IMG/VR virus record: IMGVR_UViG_3300017759_001760 | Span: 1 to 24,088 of that record | DNA: 24,088 bases | Source: a virus | Direction: 5' to 3' (one strand) | Part shown: in pieces, positions 1 through 7,202 of the stretch | Position numbering within the stretch: the stretch's first letter is position 1 | How the letters are laid out: every line of letters begins with the position of its first letter | Program-made: the position numbers and the translations under genes | Notes under the pieces: generated by a model | Told to the model about the DNA's origin: nothing | The model's input: the letters and a program-made list of their open reading frames with translations, nothing else | Databases searched by the model: none

Positions 1-1355
1 CAGCACTTGAGAAGAAGCATGGTAAGAAAATGGATGATCATCCCGAGTATCCAAAGAAGAAATATGTTGATGAAGCAGATATGAGTGGTGCTCCTTCAAT
101 CAAGGATGCAAAACCAGCAAAGAAAACTAAAGTCAAATATGATTCTCATATGAAGGTGATGGCACCTCAGGTTGAGAAAGAAGAAGTAGAAGTTAATGAA
201 GGGATGCATCGTGATGCTAAGACTGGTGAAGTTGTAGACAAAGCAGAAGTTGGTAAGACTTATTATCCTAATATGCCTAAGAAAAAGAGCTCAGTTGCTC
301 TCCGTAAAGAGAAGATGAAAGAAGCACTTGATCCTGTAGGTAAGGAAGATGGTGATGTGAATAATGATGGTAAGAAGGATAGTTCTGATTCTTATCTGAT
401 GAAGCGCCGTGCTGCAATCGCAAAGGCACTGGGTAAGAAGAAGCAGACTGAAGAAGTTGAAAATCCTTCCAAGGATTTAAAAGGTGCTGTCAAGAAAGCA
501 GTCAAGAGAATCGATCATAATGTAAGTGGTGATGTCGATAAGAATGACAAGTCTATGGGCAACTATGGTGAGTTTGTACCTTCTGCTGATGGTAAGAAGA
601 AGTTGACAACAAAGATTGGGGAGGGTTATTCTAACTGGAGAACTGATATTGCTGAGGTAATGGATGATATCGAATCAAAACCCATCAAAGAAAAAGCAGT
701 CAAAAACAAAGTGATAATCAATCCAAAACTGTCTGAAGCAGTTGAAGAGATTGGTGGTCAGGTCTTGGAAGTCACTGAGGTTGAAGTTGATGAAGCAATG
801 ATGGCAGGTCCTCGTAAGGATGCCATGAAGAAGAAAGAATACAGTGCTAAGAGTGGAAGTGATCGTGCTACTGCCTTTAACATTGGTACTCGTCGTGATG
901 TTTCTGTCAGTGATCCAAAAATTAAGAGTCGTGGTGGTCGCGATGATAAGAGAACTGGTGAAGGTGATAGAGGAATGGGTAATGCGGCCAAGCGTCGTAT
1001 GAAAGAGGAAGCATCAATGTCTCCTCAAGAAATACAACTTCAGAAGAAGAAGGCAATGATTGATAAGTTGATTGCCACCAAGAGACAGCAGGGGTTGACC
1101 AAGGTAAAAAAGTCTGAGGAGCCCGCTAAAGCAGTGGGTGAAGAGATGTCTATTGCTGATCAAATGAGAATCTCTCGTGAGGCAGCAGCAAAGAGAAAAC
1201 CATATCAACCTGGAGATCGTGAGAAGCAACGTGCTGCTCAAATGAGAAATGCTGCTAAGAAAGCAAAAAAAGACACAAGATCTGACTCTGAAAGGATGGC
1301 AGATGCATATGCTTCCCCACGTAAAGGACCTGGTGGTGCTACCAGAGCAGACTGA
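1..1355 (+). CDS. Lys/Glu-rich low-complexity protein, 5' end outside window
   Basis: The reading frame is open from the first bases of the window, so the gene probably starts upstream; the first ATG inside the window is at 30 (441 residues from there). It is highly charged, with many Lys-Lys-Lys and Glu-Glu-Val stretches and no obvious enzyme fold. Numbered from the ATG at 30, residues about 107-120 form a dockerin/EF-hand-like loop (Asp109, Asn111, Asp113-Gly114, Asp120), which suggests calcium binding. A tract with SNWRTDIAEV near residue 200 and VNEGM/VDEAM-type segments looks like a modular, repeat-built protein. I recall similar proteins as large late or virion-associated proteins of marine T4-like cyanophages, but function is unknown. 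It ends in TGA overlapping the next ATG (TGATG), which implies translational coupling. Confidence 0.75.
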   Translation, partial: ALEKKHGKKMDDHPEYPKKKYVDEADMSGAPSIKDAKPAKKTKVKYDSHMKVMAPQVEKEEVEVNEGMHRDAKTGEVVDKAEVGKTYYPNMPKKKSSVALRKEKMKEALDPVGKEDGDVNNDGKKDSSDSYLMKRRAAIAKALGKKKQTEEVENPSKDLKGAVKKAVKRIDHNVSGDVDKNDKSMGNYGEFVPSADGKKKLTTKIGEGYSNWRTDIAEVMDDIESKPIKEKAVKNKVIINPKLSEAVEEIGGQVLEVTEVEVDEAMMAGPRKDAMKKKEYSAKSGSDRATAFNIGTRRDVSVSDPKIKSRGGRDDKRTGEGDRGMGNAAKRRMKEEASMSPQEIQLQKKKAMIDKLIATKRQQGLTKVKKSEEPAKAVGEEMSIADQMRISREAAAKRKPYQPGDREKQRAAQMRNAAKKAKKDTRSDSERMADAYASPRKGPGGATRAD

Positions 1356-1513
1356 TGCCACTTGATCTGAAGAAAGATAGTATGGGGGATGTCATCAAAG
1401 ACTTTTATAAGTCTGATGCTCCCCAGTTTAAAGGTAGATCAAAAGCAAAGCGTCGTCAGATGGCAATTGCTGCTAAGTTGGAGGCAGAGCGTGGTCCTCA
1501 GAATGAGGAATAA
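1355..1513 (+). CDS. Small basic protein, 52 aa, 5' half of a split reading frame
   Basis: Starts with an ATG that shares its A with the preceding TGA stop (TGATG overlap) and runs 52 codons to TAA at 1511-1513. The protein is basic and contains IKDFYKSDAPQFKGRSKAKR, which I recall from cyanomyovirus proteins of unknown function. The same frame stays open for another 192 codons after the stop, and the downstream residues read as a continuation of similar basic, low-complexity style. I therefore infer that this is the N-terminal part of a longer protein interrupted by a nonsense codon. It could also be a genuine small gene. No signal peptide or membrane segment is visible. Confidence 0.55.
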   Translation: MPLDLKKDSMGDVIKDFYKSDAPQFKGRSKAKRRQMAIAAKLEAERGPQNEE

Positions 1514-2089
1514 AATCCACGTATTCCCAGAAAGAAGGGACAACCTGCTAATTCTAAGAAGCATTCTGATCTTTATACTGATGAGAATCCAAAAGGAACA
1601 ATCCATGGACTTGGATTCAAGGATGTTGCTACTGCAAAGGCATCTGTATCCAAGATACGTAATTCATCTAGATCCCACGCTCATAAAATCCAAGCAGCAG
1701 TTGCTATGGAGCAAAGAGCAAGAGAAATGGGTAAGTCTTCAGAGGCAGCAGTCTATCGTAAGTTTATCAATGCGATGAAAAAGAAGACCAAGAAGATGAA
1801 TGAAGGATGGTCTGATAAGTATAAGAAGTCGATTGACTGTAACAATCCAAAGGGGTTTAGTCAGAGAGCACATTGTCAGGGAAAGAAAAAGAAAATGAAT
1901 GAAGAAACTAGGTATGATAGGTATGATGCTGAGAAAAAGCAATTTGCCAAATCAGATGCCCGCATGAAACTTGGGAAGAACTATAAACAATTTACTAAGG
2001 ATGTTGAGGCAGCAAAGAACCGTCTACGTCCTGGTGAGGTCAAGAGATATGATAAAACTTCAGGTAAATATGTTTCTAATAAAGATTGA
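1514..2089 (+). pseudogene. 3' part of the split Lys-rich reading frame
   Basis: Same frame as the 52-aa gene before it, directly after its TAA. The frame begins NPRIPRKKGQPANSKKHSDL and continues through HAHKIQAAVAMEQRAREMG to a basic tail ending in KYVSNKD. The RIPRKKGQPA and AMEQRAREMG segments are ones I recognise from longer cyanophage proteins, so the stop looks secondary. There is no ATG, GTG or TTG in frame before ATG 1706, so independent expression could only produce the last 127 residues, without the recognisable first part. The tail has two Cys residues (CNNPKGFSQRAHC, about 159 codons into the fragment... near the middle of the 127-aa form). Function unknown; it probably belonged to a late or virion-associated protein. 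Sequencing or assembly error at 1511-1513 is an alternative to a real nonsense mutation. Confidence 0.5.
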
Positions 2090-2119
2090 CGATATATAGA
2101 GTGTAACCGCATAATCATC

Positions 2120-2329
2120 ATGTTTGCATTCTTATTACCATTGGCATCAAAAATTATTATGGATGCTGTCTCCAAAATTCCAGATAATGAGGAACTCGGA
2201 GAGAAACTGATTGATATTTGTCTTGCTATTCTTGGAAAAGCAGTCAAGTTAACAAAGACAGATATGGATGATCAACTTCTTGAAGCTGTTGCTAAAGCAA
2301 TTAAAGCACGAGAAGAAGAGGCAGAATGA
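2120..2329 (+). CDS. Small conserved phage protein, 69 aa
   Basis: Begins with a hydrophobic stretch (FAFLLPLASKII) followed by an acidic, helix-forming body (DNEELGEKLIDICLAILGKA) and ends in a charged EEEAE tail. It could be a short membrane-associated or amphipathic helical protein. The start at 2120 lacks a clear Shine-Dalgarno; an in-frame ATG at 2159 is an alternative start that would remove the hydrophobic N-terminus. The stop at 2327-2329 lies five bases before the terminator stem, so this is the last gene of its transcript. I recall similar small proteins in cyanophages but no assigned function. Confidence 0.65.
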   Translation: MFAFLLPLASKIIMDAVSKIPDNEELGEKLIDICLAILGKAVKLTKTDMDDQLLEAVAKAIKAREEEAE

Positions 2330-2333
2330 AGTG

Positions 2334-2365
2334 AGTGAGACCCTTCCGTTGGGTCTCACTTTTTT
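2334..2365 (+). terminator. Rho-independent terminator
   Basis: A perfect 10-bp stem (AGTGAGACCC at 2334-2343 with GGGTCTCACT at 2351-2360), a 7-nt loop and a run of five T. It closes the upstream transcription unit after the gene ending at 2329. The last T is also the first base of the downstream late promoter. Confidence 0.92.
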
Positions 2366-2372
2366 ATAAATA
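2365..2372 (+). promoter_or_regulatory. T4-type late promoter TATAAATA
   Basis: Exact match to the T4 late promoter -10 element TATAAATA, 32 bp before the ATG of the probable structural gene at 2404. The motif directly abuts the terminator T-run. In T4 this element is recognised by the phage sigma factor gp55 with the gp33/gp45 co-activators; I assume the same here. Confidence 0.8.
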
Positions 2373-2403
2373 TCTAAAGCAAATAAAATTATCGGAAGAG
2401 AAC

Positions 2404-2976
2404 ATGGCACTCTGGGGTATAACTGACGCAGATGAATCTAAGCCAAAGTGGGCAGTGAGAGGTAGTGGAGTTGATCCATCGAACATTTTTGCAACCACAT
2501 CTGGTTGGACTTTACGTCACTATAAGAATGCAGCAAAAACTGAGTACTGGGATGAAGTCATCGTTGCCGTTGATGGTCTCGTAGGTGAAGGTGGTCGCGG
2601 TACTGACACTCTTGGTAATGCTGATATCACTGCTGTCTACTTTGAGGAGACAGGATATGCTGGTGGAGCAACTGGATCTGTTGTTGTTATCTACAACGAG
2701 CAGGTTGATGTCACCAATGGCGCAACCTTAGTTGTTAGAAACACCACCGATTCTGCAAACATCACCGCAACCGCTGCAGCACAAACTGTAACAAACCGTG
2801 TTAAGTTTACCTTTACTGCTGCTGCATCTGGTAAGGCACACGCTATTCAGGCACAGACAATTTCTGGAACAATTGTTGATACCGGCACATCTACTGCATC
2901 TGATAAGCAATTCATTGCTGGAGATGTAGAGGGTGCAGGTGGAAGTGGTTCAACTAAAACATTTACTGCTAGTTAA
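2404..2976 (+). CDS. Probable virion structural protein (beta-rich, 190 aa)
   Basis: The ATG at 2404 (MALWGITDADESKPKW) is preferred over the in-frame ATG at 2335, because the latter lies inside the terminator hairpin and before the late promoter. A purine-rich GGAAGAGAA lies just upstream. The first 70 residues are mixed; the rest is rich in Thr, Ala, Gly and Val with alternating hydrophobic residues and an Ala/Gly-rich tail (GAGGSGSTKTFTAS), typical of beta-sandwich decoration or appendage proteins. I recall proteins beginning MALWG..DA...KPK as virion proteins in marine T4-like cyanophages. The late promoter directly upstream supports a structural role. There are no catalytic motifs. The exact place in the virion is not known. 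Confidence 0.75.
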   Translation: MALWGITDADESKPKWAVRGSGVDPSNIFATTSGWTLRHYKNAAKTEYWDEVIVAVDGLVGEGGRGTDTLGNADITAVYFEETGYAGGATGSVVVIYNEQVDVTNGATLVVRNTTDSANITATAAAQTVTNRVKFTFTAAASGKAHAIQAQTISGTIVDTGTSTASDKQFIAGDVEGAGGSGSTKTFTAS

Positions 2977-2988
2977 TTGATGAAATAA

Positions 2989-3372
2989 ATGCATTTTACC
3001 GAATTGAACGAGGATAATTTTCTCTTATTTGCCATTAAAAATTATGAGAACCCTCAAGCAGTCACCAAGGATGATTTTGATAAAGATCTAAATCATTTTA
3101 AATATATCAAGAGATTATTGAAACGGTATAAGAATACGGGTCAACTAAAGACTCATCTTCTTTTAAATCATTTCATCATTCTTTATAACATTTTTGGGGA
3201 GGCCACAACTCCTATGCTGTTCTTTAAAATCGAACGTGAATTGTGGTCGTCAATGAAAACGTTTATTATGTTTCTTGGTAGATTTCCTGAATATCCAAAA
3301 TCCTTTATGCATGACATTCCTGTTGATATGGATTGTCTAGTATCATTACAAAAAATTTACGAAGATGGATAA
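2989..3372 (+). CDS. Conserved hypothetical protein, 127 aa
   Basis: A helical, lysine-rich protein with aromatic segments (FKYIKRLLKRYKNTG at about 36-50; LLLNHFIILYNIFGEA at about 57-72) and an acidic C-terminus. No Cys/His metal site, signal peptide or clear transmembrane helix. Its stop overlaps the start of the next gene (3365) by 8 bases, so the two are coupled. It sits just upstream of the primase block and I recall such a protein in cyanomyoviruses at this position, without an assigned function. Confidence 0.75.
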   Translation: MHFTELNEDNFLLFAIKNYENPQAVTKDDFDKDLNHFKYIKRLLKRYKNTGQLKTHLLLNHFIILYNIFGEATTPMLFFKIERELWSSMKTFIMFLGRFPEYPKSFMHDIPVDMDCLVSLQKIYEDG

Positions 3373-3556
3373 ACCACTCCAAAAAATTATTGACATTGTT
3401 CATAACTTACATGAACAACCAACCATGAATCTTGGTGCTGGTAAGATCGCGGGTACTGCTGAGGCAGGAGATGATCCTCCGGTCAAGCAAAAGAAAAGAT
3501 ACATTTATCAGAAGGGTGTAAGAAAACTCTGGTCACCAAATGGAAGAAGAAGTTAA
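3365..3556 (+). CDS. Small conserved protein, 63 aa
   Basis: Overlaps both neighbours (8 bases with the upstream gene, 17 with the downstream gene), consistent with tight translational coupling. The middle contains LGAGKIAGTAEAGDDPPVKQ and the tail RYIYQKGVRKLW, a basic-aromatic ending. I recall the KIAGTAEAGD...PPVKKKKRYIY pattern in small cyanophage proteins. No enzyme motif. Function unknown. Confidence 0.7.
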   Translation: MDKPLQKIIDIVHNLHEQPTMNLGAGKIAGTAEAGDDPPVKQKKRYIYQKGVRKLWSPNGRRS

Positions 3557-3947
3557 GGTCGCTGTACTAGAAACTAGACTTGAAAACTTTGAGACACTCG
3601 TTACGAGATTGGATTCTGCTATCGAAAAGATTGCAGAGGTAAATAATAATGTGTCTCGGATGTTGGCAGTCCATGAACAAAGAATATCTAAGCAAGAAGA
3701 GATCGACGAAATATTGTTTGATAAAATCGACAAACTACGTGATAAAATGGACAGCGATCATGACAGTGTTAGTCAACGATTATCATTATTGGAACGGAAA
3801 CTTTGGATTGGTATTGGAGCACTGGGAGCAATACTAGTCGCAACTAATCCACAAGCAATCAAGACTCTGAGACCATTGCTTTCGTCTGCAGAGAGTGCTA
3901 TAATACAACCAGTGAATGCTGCCATGAATGAATCATATCGATTCTAA
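3540..3947 (+). CDS. Coiled-coil protein with C-terminal membrane segment, 135 aa
   Basis: Residues about 1-85 are predicted by eye to form a long coiled coil (heptad-like Leu/Ile spacing with charged residues: VLETRLENFETLV through KIDKLRDKMD). This is followed by a hydrophobic segment at about 93-104 (IGIGALGAILVA), which may be one membrane span, and a short polar tail. The layout is that of a membrane-anchored coiled-coil protein. A role in lysis timing or membrane association is possible but not shown. It overlaps the upstream gene by 17 bases and the primase start by 20 bases. Confidence 0.7.
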   Translation: MEEEVKVAVLETRLENFETLVTRLDSAIEKIAEVNNNVSRMLAVHEQRISKQEEIDEILFDKIDKLRDKMDSDHDSVSQRLSLLERKLWIGIGALGAILVATNPQAIKTLRPLLSSAESAIIQPVNAAMNESYRF

Positions 3948-4248
3948 GTTTATTAATCTTCTTTCACCAAAACTTGATAGATTTAAGAGAGTAAAACCAG
4001 ATTTATATAACTTTCGTTGCCCTATTTGTGGGGATTCCAAGAAGAATAAGTCAAAAGCAAGAGGATATCTCTACGCAAAGAAAGCAGATGTAAACTATAA
4101 GTGCCATAACTGTGGGGTATCATTGACTTTTAGTAACCTCTTAAAGCATGTTGATCCGGTGATGCACAAACAGTATGTCTTTGAAAGATTCAAGGATGGA
4201 AAAACTGGCAGAGCAACAGTCGTTGAAGAACCAAAGTTTGATTTTTAA
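3928..4248 (+). CDS. 61: DNA primase gp61, N-terminal zinc-binding part (interrupted)
   Basis: The N-terminal region of the T4-type DnaG-like primase that makes RNA primers for lagging-strand synthesis with the gp41 helicase. A four-Cys zinc ribbon is visible: Cys31-Pro-Ile-Cys34 and Cys59-His-Asn-Cys62. The ORF stops at TAA 4246-4248 after 106 residues. The frame then continues without a break into the TOPRIM part, giving 325 residues in total if the stop is ignored, close to the length of T4 gp61 (342). A single base change (AAA to TAA) would explain the stop. As encoded, this product is only the template-recognition domain. It overlaps the coiled-coil gene upstream by 20 bases. Confidence 0.8.
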   Translation: MNHIDSKFINLLSPKLDRFKRVKPDLYNFRCPICGDSKKNKSKARGYLYAKKADVNYKCHNCGVSLTFSNLLKHVDPVMHKQYVFERFKDGKTGRATVVEEPKFDF

Positions 4249-4905
4249 CCACCAAAGTTCAAAAAGAAGTTAGATTTGCCTAATGCAATGACAAGTCCTG
4301 AGGCTTGTGGATACTTAATGGGTAGACGACTAGACCCTGCTAAATTCTATTACACTGAGGTATTTAAGAAGTGGGTGAACTCAAGAAAAGAAGTCTTTGA
4401 TAACACAGAACATGACGAACCAAGGATTATAATACCTCTGTATTATCAGAAAGATTTGATTGGTATTCAAGGTAGAAGTATGGATTTCAGAAATCCTAAA
4501 TCTGTTAAATATATAACCGTGATGTTTGATGACAATGCCCCGAAAATATTTGGATTGGATAACATTAAACTGGATGAACCTGTATATGTCACAGAAGGCC
4601 CATTCGACAGCACATTCATACGCAATTCAGTTGCAATGTGTGGTGCTGACGCTGATGTTAGTAAGTGGGGCGTTAACAATCCTATTTGGATCTATGATAA
4701 CGAACCACGCAACAGAGAAATTGTCAATCGAATCGGTAATACAATCGATAGAGGCGACTCCGTAGTTATCTGGCCCTCTGGTATAGAGGAAAAAGATATA
4801 AATGATATGGTAATCTATGGACTGGATATACAGTCTGTGGTAGAATCCAACATATATTCTGGATTAGAAGCACAACTTAAATTTAACACCTGGAAGAAAA
4901 TATGA
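4249..4905 (+). CDS. 61: DNA primase gp61, TOPRIM catalytic part (after in-frame stop)
   Basis: Continuation of gp61 directly after the TAA at 4246-4248, in the same frame. It contains the primase catalytic TOPRIM signature: the glutamate motif VTEGPFDS, then IYDNEPRNRE and EKDINDMV as the acidic metal-binding segments. If translated separately it would need the TTG at 4276 or the ATG at 4288 as a start; no Shine-Dalgarno is obvious. It ends in TGA overlapping the nrdA start (ATGA). Whether this is a working separate subunit, a pseudogene half or the result of a sequence error cannot be decided here. The catalytic residues look intact, which argues against old decay. Confidence 0.75.
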   Translation, partial: PPKFKKKLDLPNAMTSPEACGYLMGRRLDPAKFYYTEVFKKWVNSRKEVFDNTEHDEPRIIIPLYYQKDLIGIQGRSMDFRNPKSVKYITVMFDDNAPKIFGLDNIKLDEPVYVTEGPFDSTFIRNSVAMCGADADVSKWGVNNPIWIYDNEPRNREIVNRIGNTIDRGDSVVIWPSGIEEKDINDMVIYGLDIQSVVESNIYSGLEAQLKFNTWKKI

Positions 4906-7202
4906 CCAACGGAACAAAGGTAGAAAAAAGAGATGGTCGAATTGAACCTCTTGACCTTGATAAGATGCACCTCATGGTTGAGGAGGCAACCAGAGGTCTT
5001 GCTGGAGTATCTGCAAGTCAAGTAGAGATGAAATCCGGGATCCAGTTTTATGATGGTATTACAACAGCAGAAATCCAAGAAATTCTAATCAAGGCATCCA
5101 GCGATCTGATTGACCTAGAACACCCCAACTACCAGTATGTGGCGGCACGACTTCTTCTCTTTGCTGTTCGCAAGCAACTATATGGAAAGATGAGAGAAAT
5201 GCCTCATTTAGAGGTACATATCATGGATTGTACAAATATAGATGTATATGATAAGGATATCTTTCATAAGTATTCTAAAGAAGAGATTGATAAAGCAAAC
5301 TCCATGATAGATCATGATCGTGATTTTCTGTTCACATATGCTGGTTTACGACAAGTTGTGGATAAATACTTAGTACAGGATAGAAGTGCTGGTGGAGTCT
5401 ATGAAACTCCACAATTCATGTATATCATGATCGCTTTGACCATCTTCGCAGAGTATCCCAAAGAAACCAGACTTTCCTATGTCAGAAGATACTACGACGC
5501 AATCAGCAAACACAAACTCAACATTCCCACACCTATCATGGCGGGAGTGCGAACTCCACTTCGACAATTTGCTAGCTGTGTTCTTGTTGATGTTGATGAC
5601 ACCCTCGATTCTATCTTTAGCTCTGATATGGCTATTGGCAGATACGTTGCACAAAGGGCGGGAATCGGCATCAACGCAGGTCGAATCCGTGGCATCAACA
5701 GTAAGATCAGAGGCGGAGAAGTTCAGCACACTGGCGTTGTTCCGTTTCTCAAAAAATTTGAATCGACTGTCAGATGCTGCACTCAAAATGGCATCCGAGG
5801 CGGATCAGCTACGGTCCACTTTCCGATCTGGCACCAAGAAATAGAAGACATCATTGTCCTGAAGAATAACAAAGGGACAGAAGACAATAGGGTAAGAAAA
5901 CTTGACTATTCGATCCAGGTTTCAAAACTTTTCTATGAGCGTTTCATCCAGGATGGAGAGATTAGCTTATTCTCACCGCATGACGTACCAGGTCTGTATG
6001 ATGCTTTTGGTACTGACCGTTTTGACGATCTATATCAGTCTTATGAACGAGATGAGTCTGTTCCAAGAAAGACTATCGGAGCACAAAAACTGATCCTGAA
6101 TATTCTGAAAGAGAGAGCAGAGACTGGTCGTCTTTATATTATGAACATCGATCACTGTAACTCCCACTCCTCCTTCAAGGATAAAGTGAATATGTCTAAT
6201 TTGTGTCAGGAGATTACTCTCCCTACAGACCCGATTGGACATATTGATGACGAGTTTGGTGAGATTGCTCTATGCATCTTGTCCGCAATCAATGTGGGTA
6301 AGATCAATGGTGGAGATAAAGAACTTGAAGAACTCTGTGATCTCTCTGTCCGTGGATTAGAGGAACTGATTGACTATCAGGAGTATCCTGTGGTAGCAGC
6401 AGAACGTGCTACAAAGGCACGGAGATCGCTTGGAGTAGGTTTTATTGGACTTGCACATTATCTTGCGAAACTGGGATGTAAATATGACTCACAGGAAGCA
6501 TGGGATGCTGTCCATACTCTTGCCGAATCATTCCAATATTTCCTACTGAAGTCGTCCAATCAGTTAGCGAAAGAGAAAGGATGGTGTTCTGAATTTGGCC
6601 GAACAAAATATGCCGATGGAATTCTTCCCTTAGATACATATAAGAAGGATGTGGATGAAATCACCACACAGGAGTTGCAACATGACTGGGACGCTCTTAG
6701 AGCATCTATCAATGAATTCGGATTACGGCACTCAACATTGTCGGCACAAATGCCTTCAGAGAGCAGTTCCGTTGTGTCAAACGCAACAAATGGAATCGAA
6801 CCACCTAGAGACTACCTGTCCGTTAAAAAATCAAAGAAGGGACCTCTTAAACAGATTGTCCCTCAATATGGATCTCTTAAGAACAACTATACGCTTCTTT
6901 GGGAGATGGAGTCTAATCGTGGTTATATTAATGTTATTGCTGTGATGCAGAAGTTCTTTGACCAAGCCATTTCTGGTAACTGGTCTTATAATCCAGAGAA
7001 CTATCCTGACAATGAAGTCCCAGTGTCCATCATGGCACAAGACTTTTTAACTACATATAAGTACGGTTGGAAAACCTCATATTATCAGAACACTAACGAT
7101 CTAAAAACTGATGAGGTAGGAGAAGAAAAACCAGAGCTACAGAACCTGTTAACCCAATTAGAACAAGCCGAGGAGGGAGAGTGTGAATCCTGTGCAGTTT
7201 AA
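4902..7202 (+). CDS. nrdA: Ribonucleotide reductase class Ia, alpha subunit
   Basis: Reduces ribonucleoside diphosphates to deoxyribonucleotides together with NrdB, supplying dNTPs for phage replication. 766 residues, the usual class Ia length. It has an N-terminal ATP-cone (VEKRDGRIEPLDLDKM, from about residue 7). The active site is complete: Cys226 and Cys458 form the redox pair, Asn433-Cys435-Glu437 (MSNLCQEI) is the radical site, Tyr727-Tyr728 are the electron-transfer tyrosines, and Cys761/Cys764 in the CESC tail are reduced by thioredoxin or glutaredoxin. The start overlaps the primase stop (ATGA) and the end overlaps nrdB by 20 bases, so stoichiometric co-translation with nrdB is likely. 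Confidence is very high. Confidence 0.97.
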   Translation: MTNGTKVEKRDGRIEPLDLDKMHLMVEEATRGLAGVSASQVEMKSGIQFYDGITTAEIQEILIKASSDLIDLEHPNYQYVAARLLLFAVRKQLYGKMREMPHLEVHIMDCTNIDVYDKDIFHKYSKEEIDKANSMIDHDRDFLFTYAGLRQVVDKYLVQDRSAGGVYETPQFMYIMIALTIFAEYPKETRLSYVRRYYDAISKHKLNIPTPIMAGVRTPLRQFASCVLVDVDDTLDSIFSSDMAIGRYVAQRAGIGINAGRIRGINSKIRGGEVQHTGVVPFLKKFESTVRCCTQNGIRGGSATVHFPIWHQEIEDIIVLKNNKGTEDNRVRKLDYSIQVSKLFYERFIQDGEISLFSPHDVPGLYDAFGTDRFDDLYQSYERDESVPRKTIGAQKLILNILKERAETGRLYIMNIDHCNSHSSFKDKVNMSNLCQEITLPTDPIGHIDDEFGEIALCILSAINVGKINGGDKELEELCDLSVRGLEELIDYQEYPVVAAERATKARRSLGVGFIGLAHYLAKLGCKYDSQEAWDAVHTLAESFQYFLLKSSNQLAKEKGWCSEFGRTKYADGILPLDTYKKDVDEITTQELQHDWDALRASINEFGLRHSTLSAQMPSESSSVVSNATNGIEPPRDYLSVKKSKKGPLKQIVPQYGSLKNNYTLLWEMESNRGYINVIAVMQKFFDQAISGNWSYNPENYPDNEVPVSIMAQDFLTTYKYGWKTSYYQNTNDLKTDEVGEEKPELQNLLTQLEQAEEGECESCAV

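Noticed and set aside
2086-2115. TTGACG-18-CATAAT as a promoter for the 69-aa gene
   Set aside because: The -10 would lie only a few bases before the ATG at 2120 and the start site would fall inside the gene; plausible only with a later start, so not listed.
1511-4248. TAA reassigned to an amino acid, to explain the two in-frame stops
   Set aside because: nrdA and several other genes end normally with TAA at the expected C-terminus, and the six tRNAs include no suppressor anticodon, so general recoding is unlikely.
5370-5786. 138-aa minus-strand reading frame inside nrdA
   Set aside because: It lies fully within a strongly supported gene, has no recognisable domain, and no minus-strand promoter is evident.
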